In this document: positions 57,538-64,000 of the stretch, in pieces | Layout of the letters: each line of letters opens with the position of its first letter | How positions within the stretch are numbered: position 1 is the first letter of the stretch | NCBI GenBank assembly: GCA_021770445.1 | Contig: JAETQY010000002.1 | Span: 62,001 to 126,000 of the forward strand | Origin: Bacillota bacterium | GTDB lineage: Bacteria; Bacillota; Clostridia; Oscillospirales; Oscillospiraceae | DNA: 64,000 bases | Reading direction: 5' to 3' | The notes under the pieces: model-generated | What the model was told of the DNA's origin: nothing | Databases searched by the model: none | The model's input: only the letters and a program-made list of their open reading frames with translations | Translations under genes and position numbers: made by a program

Positions 57538-58575
57538 ATGACAAAACAGATCAACGTGGGCGGAGTCCTCATGGGCGGGGGCGCCCCCGTCACCATACAG
57601 TCCATGACCAACACCCCCACCCAGGACGCGGAGGCCACGGCGGCGCAGATTCGGAAGCTGGCCGCCGCCGGGTGCGAAATCGTCCGGGTGGCGGTGCCCG
57701 ATATGGAGGCCGCCCGAGCGGTGGGGAAGATCAAGGAAAACAGCCCCATCCCCGTGGTGGTGGATATTCACTTCGACTACAAGCTGGCGTTGGAGGCCAT
57801 TGCCGCCGGGGCGGACAAGGTGCGTATCAACCCGGGGAACATCGGTGGGGAGGACAAGGTCAAGGCGGTGGCGGAGGCCTGCCGCAACCATAACATCCCC
57901 ATCCGCATCGGGGTGAACGGCGGCTCCCTGGAGAAGCCCATCCTGGCCAAATACGGCGGGGTGACGCCCGAGGCCATGGTGGAGTCCGCCTTCGGGCACA
58001 TCAAACTGCTGAATAAATTTGACTTTGACGATATCTGCGTCTCCCTCAAGTCCTCCAGCGTACCGGTCACCATGAAAGCCTATCAGCTCATGAGCCAGGA
58101 AAGCAATTACCCCTTACATATCGGCGTCACCGAGGCGGGGACGGTGCGCATGGGTACCCTCAAGTCCGCCGTGGGGATCGGGGGCCTGCTGGCCCTGGGG
58201 ATCGGCGACACCATGCGGGTGTCCCTGTCCGCCCACCCGGTGGAGGAGGTCTACGCCGCCCGGGAAATCCTCAGGGCCGCCGGGGTGCGCAGAGAGGGCC
58301 CGGAGCTGGTGAGCTGTCCCACCTGCGGCCGGACAAGGATCGACCTGATCGCCCTGGCCAATGAGGTGGAGGAGCGGCTGAAAACCGTGGACAAGCCCAT
58401 CACCGTGGCCGTCATGGGCTGCGCCGTCAACGGCCCGGGGGAGGCCCGAACCGCCGACTGCGGCATTGCCGGAGGAATAGGCGAGGGCCTGCTGTTCCAA
58501 AAAGGGGAGATCGTGAAAAAGGTCCCTCAGGACCGGCTGGTGGACGAGCTGTTCGCCCTGATTGAGAGGCTGTAA
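57538..58575 (+). CDS. ispG: (E)-4-Hydroxy-3-methylbut-2-enyl-diphosphate synthase
   Basis: IspG is the penultimate MEP-pathway enzyme and uses a [4Fe-4S] cluster. The 345-residue protein has VTIQSMTNTPTQDAEAT, VVDIHFDYKLAL, DKVRINPGNIG, and the cluster cysteines in SCPTCGRTR and MGCAVNGPGEA. The GNGGSLE-like loop is present as VNGGSLE. The ATG at 57538 follows AAAAGGAAC; the track start is inside rseP. Confidence 0.97.
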   Translation: MTKQINVGGVLMGGGAPVTIQSMTNTPTQDAEATAAQIRKLAAAGCEIVRVAVPDMEAARAVGKIKENSPIPVVVDIHFDYKLALEAIAAGADKVRINPGNIGGEDKVKAVAEACRNHNIPIRIGVNGGSLEKPILAKYGGVTPEAMVESAFGHIKLLNKFDFDDICVSLKSSSVPVTMKAYQLMSQESNYPLHIGVTEAGTVRMGTLKSAVGIGGLLALGIGDTMRVSLSAHPVEEVYAAREILRAAGVRREGPELVSCPTCGRTRIDLIALANEVEERLKTVDKPITVAVMGCAVNGPGEARTADCGIAGGIGEGLLFQKGEIVKKVPQDRLVDELFALIERL

Positions 58576-58589
58576 AGGAGACCGACTAA

Positions 58590-61500
58590 ATGTCCCAAAA
58601 GATACCGTTTTTACAGATGTTTGCCGCCCTGCGCCAGTGGACCGAGCTGTCCAACGGAGTGGAGAGCTGGCTGATCCTGTCCGCCGCCATCGACAAACAA
58701 AGCCGCTCTGCCAAGATCGCAGTGGAGGGGGCCACCGGAGCCGGCCCCAACCTGATCGCCCAGGCGGAGGAGGCGCTATGCCGGGCTTACGGCCTGAACA
58801 GCGTGAAGATTGAGGCGGCAAAACCGGCCCCCGCAGTGGAGGGTCAGAATGTAGACCAAGAAAAAAATATAGTTGACAAACAGAAAACAGAAGGGCCGGA
58901 GCCCTTGGAAGACAAGGGGTCACAGAATGTAGACCCAAAAATAAATAAAGTTGACAATGCTTTTGCGCGCACCGAAGCCATCCGCCGGGCAGCCCTGCAA
59001 AAGAGCGCCCGCCCCGCCGCCCCCGTCAAGGGGGACAAAAAGCCCAAAGGCAAGGCCATTTTCGGCAAGCCCGTCACCAAAGCCCCCACCCCTATGGGTG
59101 AGCTGGAGCTGGACATGGGTATGGTGGTGGTGGAGGGGGATGTCTTCGCCATCGACAACCGGGAGCTGAAAAAGCGGGGGGCCTGGGTGGTGGCCTTCGA
59201 CATGACCGACTACACCGGTTCCATCCGGGTGAACAAGTTTTTCCCTGGGGACGAGGGCAAGCCCCTGGTGGACGGCATCAAAAAGGGGATGCACATCAAG
59301 GTCCAGGGCCGTCTCAATATGGACCGGTTCTACGGCGACATGGTGCTGGAGCCGGTGGCCGTCACTACGGCAGAGAAGAAGATGAAGGAGGACACCGCCG
59401 AGGAAAAGCGGGTGGAGCTCCACCTCCACACCACCATGTCCACCATGGACGCCCTCACCAGCGTGGGGCCCAAGCTGGGCCCGGACAGAAACGTAGTCAA
59501 GCGGGCGGAGGCCTGGGGCCACCCGGCCATCGCCATCACTGACCACGGGGTGGCCCAGTCCTTCCCCGACGCCTGGCACTCGGCCAAGAAAATTAAAATT
59601 CTCTACGGTGTGGAGGCCTACTTCATCAACGACGTGGACGACCGGGTGGCTGTCCATGGGGTGGCGGAGGGACCCTTTGACCAGGAGATCGTCTGCTTCG
59701 ACATCGAGACCACCGGCCTGAACCGGAAGTACGAGGTCATCATCGAGATCGGGGCGGTGGTGCTGAAAAACGGGGAGATCACCGATACCTTCAACACCTT
59801 CGTGTCCCCAGGGCGGATCTTATCCCCGGAGATCATCCGCCTCACCGGTATCACCGACGAGATGCTGGAGGGGGCTCCCTCCCAGGAGGAGGCCCTGCGC
59901 TCCTTCCTGGCCTTCACGGGGGACCGGCCCCTGGCCGCCCACAACGCCGACTTCGATATGGGCTTTATCGCCGCCGGCTGCCGGAAATATAAAATTCCCT
60001 TCCATAACCCCTCGGTGGACAGCCTGATTCTGGCTCAGAACCTGCTCCCTGAGCTGGGCAAGTACAAGCTGGATGTCGTGGCGGAGCACCTCCATCTGCC
60101 CGCCTTCAACCACCACCGGGCCAGCGACGACGCGGCCACGGTGGCCTACATGCTGCCCCACTTCTTCAAGAAGCTGGAGGGAGTTGGTTTACATAACCTA
60201 TCTGAGATCAACTCCTATATGACCACCCTCCGTGGGAAGGGCAAGGCCAAGCGCCAGCCCAAGCACCTGATCGTCCTGGCCAAGAACCAGACCGGCCTGC
60301 GCAACCTGTACAAGCTGGTTTCCCTGTCCCACCTGGAGCACTTCAAGCGCTACCCCATCATGCCCAAGTCCCTCATCAATGAAAACCGGGAGGGCCTCAT
60401 CATCGGCTCCGCCTGCGAGGCGGGGGAGCTGTTCCGGGCCCTGGCCGACGGCAAGGACTGGGAGGAGCTGAAACGCATCGCCTCCTGGTACGACTATTTG
60501 GAAATTCAGCCCATCTGCAACAACATGTTCATGCTCCGCAAGGGGATGGTCCGCTCTGAGGAGGAGCTGAGGGACTTCAACCGGGACATTGTCCGGCTGG
60601 GGGAGGAGCTGGGCAAGCCGGTGTGCGCCACCGGAGACGTCCACTTTCTGGACCCGGAGGACGAAATTTACCGCCACATCCTCCTGGCCTCCAAGGGCTT
60701 TGAGGACGCGGACGAGGACCTGCCCATCTACTTCAAGACCACCGACGAGATGCTCCGGGAGTTCGCCTACTTAGGCAAGGAGAAGGCAAAAGAGGTGGTA
60801 GTGACCAATACCAACCTCATCGCCAACTGGTGCGACCCCATCGAGCCCCTGCCCCAGGGCCTCTTCGCCCCCAAGCTGGAGGACTCCGACGGGGAGCTGA
60901 AGCGGCTTGTCTGGGGCAAGGCCCACGAGCTGTACGGGGAGAACCCGCCTCAGATCGTGGTGGACCGCATCGAGGCCGAGCTGGGGGACATTATCCGGTG
61001 TAAGTACGACGTGATCTACATGTCAGCCCAAAAATTAGTGCAGAACTCCCTGGAGCACGGCTATCTGGTGGGCTCCCGGGGGTCGGTAGGGTCGTCCCTG
61101 GTGGCCTTCATGTCGGGGATCACCGAGGTGAACTCCCTCCCTGCCCACTACCGCTGCCCCAAGTGCAAGCACACCGACTTCGACTACGCCCAGGACCCGG
61201 ACCACCCCTACGGCTGCGGGGCGGACATGCCCGACGCGGTGTGCACGGTGTGCGGGACCAAGTATGTGAAGGACGGCTTCAACATCCCCTTTGAGACCTT
61301 CCTGGGCTTCGGGGGCGACAAGGTGCCCGATATCGACCTGAACTTCTCCGGCGAGTACCAGGCCAGCGCTCACCGGTACACCTTCGAGCTGTTCGGACAG
61401 ACCCACGTGTTCCGGGCGGGGACCATCGGCACAGTGGCGGAAAAGACCGCCTTCGGCTATGTGAAGAAGTACCTGGAGGAGAAGGGCGTCACAGCCTCCA

Positions 61501-62768
61501 AGGCGGAGGAGAACCGCTTAGCCATCGGCTGTACCGGCGTGAAGCGCACTACCGGCCAGCACCCCGGCGGCATGGTGGTTATCCCCCAGGACAAGGAAAT
61601 CTACGACTTCTGCCCCGTCCAGCACCCCGCCGACGACCCGGACAGCGACATCATCACCACCCACTTTGAATACCACTCCATGGAGTCCAACCTGCTGAAG
61701 CTGGACATGCTGGGCCACGATGACCCCACCATGATCCGGATGCTGGAGGACCTGACCGGGGTGAACGCCCGGGAGATTCCCCTGGACGACAGGGACACCA
61801 TGTCCCTGTTCTCCTCCTCCAAGGCGCTGGGCTACGAGGACGACAAAATTCTGGGCCCCACCGGGGGCACCGCCATCCCGGAGTTCGGCACCTCCTTTGT
61901 CCGGGGGATGCTGGAGGAGACCCAGCCCAACCAGTTTGACATTCTGGTGCGGCTGTCCGGTTTCTCCCACGGCACCGACGTGTGGCTGGGCAACGCCCGG
62001 GACCTGATTATCCAGCAGGGAATTCCCGTGGGCCAGGCCATCGGCTGCCGGGACGATATTATGCTGTTCCTGATCTCCAAGGGGATGCCCCCCAAGCGGT
62101 CGTTCAAGATCATGGAGGCCGTCCGGAAGGGCAGGGGCCTGCCCGACGGGGCGGAGGAGGAGATGAAGGCCGCCGGGGTCCCCGACTGGTACATCGGCTC
62201 CTGCAAGAAGATCGCCTACCTGTTCCCCAAGGCCCACGCCGTGGCCTATGTGATGATGGCCTTCCGCATCGCCTGGTTCAAGGTCCACCGGCCCCTGGCC
62301 TTCTACGCCGCCTACTTCTCCATCCGGGCCAAGGCCTTTGACGAGGCCTTCATGTGCCGGGGGATGGACGTGTGCCAGAAGAAAATGCGGGAGATCATCG
62401 CCAAGGACAAGGAGGCCACCGCGGTGGAGCAGGACATGCTCACCACCCTGGAGGTGTGCTACGAGTTCTACCTCCGGGGCTTCCAGTTCGACCGGATGGA
62501 CCTGTACCAGTCCCAGGCCATCCACTTCACCGTGGACGAGGAGAAGGGCACCCTGCGGCCCCCCTTCGTGTCGGTGGCAGGACTGGGGGAGACGGCCGCC
62601 ATTTCCCTGGCCGAGCAGCGGGAGGGGAAGCAATTTATCTCCATTGAGGAGGTGTCCGCCGCCTGTCCCAAGGTGTCCAAGACCCACATCCAGCTTTTGA
62701 AGGAGGCAGGGGCCTTCGGCGACCTACCCGAGACCAGTCAGATGGACCTGTTCTCTATGTTTGGATAA
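58590..62768 (+). CDS. polC: DNA polymerase III PolC-type
   Basis: This is the main replicase of low-GC Gram-positives, 1392 residues. An N-terminal domain is followed by a linker with a repeated QNVDxKxNxVD motif (about residues 88-127), an OB-fold, and the PHP motif VELHLHTTMSTMDA (His278). Next come an inserted DEDDh 3'-5' exonuclease FDIETTGLN (Asp371, Glu373) and the palm with VPDIDLNFSGEYQ (Asp914, Asp916). The C-terminal fingers and beta-clamp-binding tail QMDLFSMF complete it. It starts after AAAGGAG at the end of the pyrH-ispG operon. No key residue appears lost. Confidence 0.97.
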   Translation: MSQKIPFLQMFAALRQWTELSNGVESWLILSAAIDKQSRSAKIAVEGATGAGPNLIAQAEEALCRAYGLNSVKIEAAKPAPAVEGQNVDQEKNIVDKQKTEGPEPLEDKGSQNVDPKINKVDNAFARTEAIRRAALQKSARPAAPVKGDKKPKGKAIFGKPVTKAPTPMGELELDMGMVVVEGDVFAIDNRELKKRGAWVVAFDMTDYTGSIRVNKFFPGDEGKPLVDGIKKGMHIKVQGRLNMDRFYGDMVLEPVAVTTAEKKMKEDTAEEKRVELHLHTTMSTMDALTSVGPKLGPDRNVVKRAEAWGHPAIAITDHGVAQSFPDAWHSAKKIKILYGVEAYFINDVDDRVAVHGVAEGPFDQEIVCFDIETTGLNRKYEVIIEIGAVVLKNGEITDTFNTFVSPGRILSPEIIRLTGITDEMLEGAPSQEEALRSFLAFTGDRPLAAHNADFDMGFIAAGCRKYKIPFHNPSVDSLILAQNLLPELGKYKLDVVAEHLHLPAFNHHRASDDAATVAYMLPHFFKKLEGVGLHNLSEINSYMTTLRGKGKAKRQPKHLIVLAKNQTGLRNLYKLVSLSHLEHFKRYPIMPKSLINENREGLIIGSACEAGELFRALADGKDWEELKRIASWYDYLEIQPICNNMFMLRKGMVRSEEELRDFNRDIVRLGEELGKPVCATGDVHFLDPEDEIYRHILLASKGFEDADEDLPIYFKTTDEMLREFAYLGKEKAKEVVVTNTNLIANWCDPIEPLPQGLFAPKLEDSDGELKRLVWGKAHELYGENPPQIVVDRIEAELGDIIRCKYDVIYMSAQKLVQNSLEHGYLVGSRGSVGSSLVAFMSGITEVNSLPAHYRCPKCKHTDFDYAQDPDHPYGCGADMPDAVCTVCGTKYVKDGFNIPFETFLGFGGDKVPDIDLNFSGEYQASAHRYTFELFGQTHVFRAGTIGTVAEKTAFGYVKKYLEEKGVTASKAEENRLAIGCTGVKRTTGQHPGGMVVIPQDKEIYDFCPVQHPADDPDSDIITTHFEYHSMESNLLKLDMLGHDDPTMIRMLEDLTGVNAREIPLDDRDTMSLFSSSKALGYEDDKILGPTGGTAIPEFGTSFVRGMLEETQPNQFDILVRLSGFSHGTDVWLGNARDLIIQQGIPVGQAIGCRDDIMLFLISKGMPPKRSFKIMEAVRKGRGLPDGAEEEMKAAGVPDWYIGSCKKIAYLFPKAHAVAYVMMAFRIAWFKVHRPLAFYAAYFSIRAKAFDEAFMCRGMDVCQKKMREIIAKDKEATAVEQDMLTTLEVCYEFYLRGFQFDRMDLYQSQAIHFTVDEEKGTLRPPFVSVAGLGETAAISLAEQREGKQFISIEEVSAACPKVSKTHIQLLKEAGAFGDLPETSQMDLFSMFG

Positions 62769-62786
62769 GCTCCGAATACGATGAAA

Positions 62787-62816
62787 AGGGCAGATGCCTG
62801 CATAAGCATCTGCCCT
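62787..62816. terminator. Terminator between polC and hicA
   Basis: AGGGCAGATGC and GCATCTGCCCT form an 11-bp stem. The T-rich side (TTTTC) is on the minus strand, favouring the hicBA transcript, but it may act for both. Confidence 0.75.
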
Positions 62817-62825
62817 CTCAATGTT

Positions 62826-63023
62826 TCAGCGAAAGCGGTGTGCCACACCGCTCTGTTTCATGATCGCGTTTGCAGTGTGGCGGGACTTGATTCTGCTGTC
62901 AACCGTAAAATGGCGCTTGGTAATGGGACTGTACCAGATATCATGGTCTCCCTTGCCTCGCCTGACGAAGGTGCACCCGTTCAAGGTCAGGATGTTCCGC
63001 ACCTGTTTTTCATACTCTGCCAT
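62826..63023 (-). CDS. hicA: HicA-type toxin (mRNA interferase)
   Basis: This 65-residue double-stranded-RNA-binding-fold protein is of the HicA/YcfA type. The catalytic His lies in VRRGKGDHDIWYSP, followed by HFTVDSRIKSRHTANAIMKQSGV. In characterised members it cleaves mRNA and is neutralised by HicB. The start shares one base with the end of the upstream antitoxin gene. The toxin lies second in the operon. Confidence 0.88.
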   Translation of the reverse strand: MAEYEKQVRNILTLNGCTFVRRGKGDHDIWYSPITKRHFTVDSRIKSRHTANAIMKQSGVAHRFR

Positions 63024-63241
63024 CAGATCGCCACCTGCTCATGACGGGAGGAAACAAAATTCAGATACAAGGGAGAGCGCGGCCTGCTGTTGAGCTCCAG
63101 CAGTTCCGGTACGGCAAAGCGCAGCCGTTCGATCAATGCGTCGAAGGAGCCGGATTCCATTGTCAACCCCGGCACATCGTCGCTTTCAGCAATCCAGACC
63201 AGAGCTTCAGGGTCCCAGGTCATTTTAATTAAAAGTTCCAT
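63023..63241 (-). CDS. hicB: HicB-like antitoxin, DUF1902 type
   Basis: This 72-residue protein begins with the HicB/DUF1902 partial RNase H-like sheet (MELLIKMTWDPEALVWIAESDDVPGLTMES) followed by the FDALIERLRFAVPELLELN helix. It likely binds HicA and represses the operon. It lacks an obvious C-terminal DNA-binding domain, so regulation may depend on the complex. The gene precedes hicA. Confidence 0.86.
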   Translation of the reverse strand: MELLIKMTWDPEALVWIAESDDVPGLTMESGSFDALIERLRFAVPELLELNSRPRSPLYLNFVSSRHEQVAI

Positions 63242-63288
63242 TGTGGCCTCCGTTTCCGGTTTATTGATTGGATTTGTTCTATAGCTCC

Positions 63289-63317
63289 ATGGTAAATAGT
63301 TTCCGCGCGGTTGTCAA
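63289..63317 (-). promoter_or_regulatory. Promoter of hicBA
   Basis: On the minus strand TTGACA and TACCAT are separated by 17 bp. Confidence 0.7.
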
Positions 63318-63364
63318 GTAAAACATAGGTCCCAAGAATTTATGAAAAATTAAAGAAATATCCC

Positions 63365-63393
63365 TTGACTGTCTGGGGGCAAGTGAGTAAAGT
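63365..63393 (+). promoter_or_regulatory. Promoter of the 63436 gene
   Basis: TTGACT and TAAAGT are separated by 17 bp. Confidence 0.6.
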
Positions 63394-63435
63394 AGGAAAA
63401 GTAAAAATGGGGTCTTTGATGGGAGGCTGATTCCA

Positions 63436-64000
63436 ATGGCTTATAACGGCAGAAGGATGAGCGGACGTTCTCGCCGAAACGGGGACGCTGTGCTGGCTCA
63501 GACTATGGCCCGGGTGCTGCTGTTTCCGGCGCTGCTGCTCTATCTGGAGCTGGTGCTCCATATCTATATGAAAATGTCCCTGGCCTATGTGCCGGTGTAC
63601 CTGGTGTTCAGCCTGGCGGGAGGCCTTTTTCTGTCCGCCCTGGCCTTGCCCTGGCGCAGACTGCCCAACAGCCTGGTAGGCAAGATTTTGGCGGTGCTCC
63701 TCTCTGTCATCTATGTGGTGGAAATGATCGCCAGGACCATCCTCCAGACCTATTACGGCCTCAGCTCCCTGAAAACGGCGGCGGGCAACAAGCTCACCGA
63801 CTACGCCGACGTAATCATCTCCACCGTCCTGTCCAGGCTGCCCATCATCCTGGTGTTCCTCCTGCCCTCCATCCTGCTGTGCATCTTCGGCACCCGGCTG
63901 CTGGGCTTCGAGCGGCTGGACGTTCGCTTTGCCGGGCTGGTGGTAATCGCCTGTGTGGTGTTCCATATTGTGGGCCTGGGGGTGATCCACCTGCCCTGGA
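63436..64000 (+). CDS. LTA synthase-like membrane protein, N-terminal part
   Basis: The ORF starts at the ATG at 63436, 9 nt after GGGAGG, and runs off the window edge. The visible 188 residues have a basic N-terminus (MAYNGRRMSGRSRRN) followed by about five membrane helices with a loop reading ARTILQTYYGLSSLKTAAGNKLTDYADVI. The layout resembles the membrane part of lipoteichoic-acid synthase/phosphoglycerol transferase proteins, whose extracellular sulfatase-fold domain would follow. The catalytic domain lies outside the window, so the call is tentative. Confidence 0.6.
   Translation, partial: MAYNGRRMSGRSRRNGDAVLAQTMARVLLFPALLLYLELVLHIYMKMSLAYVPVYLVFSLAGGLFLSALALPWRRLPNSLVGKILAVLLSVIYVVEMIARTILQTYYGLSSLKTAAGNKLTDYADVIISTVLSRLPIILVFLLPSILLCIFGTRLLGFERLDVRFAGLVVIACVVFHIVGLGVIHLPW

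Overview
The window is a GC-rich (roughly 60%) chromosomal segment of a Gram-positive Clostridia-type bacterium, most likely an Oscillospiraceae relative of Flavonifractor, Lawsonibacter or Pseudoflavonifractor. This rests on both PolC and DnaE replicases, a type-alpha glutamine synthetase, TrmFO, the murB-rapZ-yvcK-whiA cluster, a CadC-type ArsR regulator, a PotCD fusion, and palindromic intergenic repeats of the kind common in this family. The assignment is inference; no rRNA is present. The organism looks anaerobic (PerR, reverse rubrerythrin, rubredoxin) and makes meso-diaminopimelate and isoprenoids by the MEP route.

Layout. 1-1.5 kb: end of a divIB/ftsQ-like gene and ftsZ. 1.5-3.3 kb: an XRE-lrgA-lrgB operon, divergent from a small protein gene. 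3.3-14 kb: lysA divergent from glnA, then dapF, a SpoU rRNA methyltransferase with a probable CTG start, an MFS transporter, dprA, topA and trmFO. 14-15.7 kb: a second XRE/small-protein divergent pair, with plsX behind it. 15.7-18.2 kb: a metal-resistance operon (ArsR, stand-alone HMA protein, P1B ATPase). 18.4-22.6 kb: a lipoprotein, the perR-rubrerythrin-rubredoxin operon, a VTT-domain protein, a 33-residue small ORF and a two-TM protein. 22.6-26.8 kb: metF, exoA, an aldose epimerase and an NSS transporter. 27-34.5 kb: nagBA, a multitask sugar ABC ATPase and potABCD. 34.7-40.8 kb: MATE, uridine phosphorylase, a secreted domain protein, trkAH and an HPr-like protein without the active His. 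41-45.9 kb: a compact small-ORF transcription unit, then murB-rapZ-yvcK-whiA-GNAT. 46-51 kb: dnaE and tandem mgtC genes. 51-52 kb: ribU under an FMN riboswitch. 52-62.8 kb: the pyrH-frr-(57-aa ORF)-uppS-cdsA-dxr-rseP-ispG-polC operon. 62.8-64 kb: a HicBA toxin-antitoxin pair and the N-terminal part of an LTA-synthase-like membrane protein.

Most of the window is housekeeping: cell division, wall precursors, lipid and isoprenoid supply, DNA replication and nutrient uptake. The less ordinary parts are the two XRE/small-protein modules with operator-like repeats, the small transcription units at 21.8 and 41.1 kb, a 142/133-bp palindromic element present twice, a diverged exoA 3'-end remnant, a long leader without a Shine-Dalgarno site before the sugar ATPase, and the non-canonical rubredoxin and HPr variants. 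Starts were moved from the ORF-track start wherever a ribosome-binding site or family alignment favoured another codon; each case is noted. Long antisense frames in the ORF track are shadows caused by GC-rich codon use.
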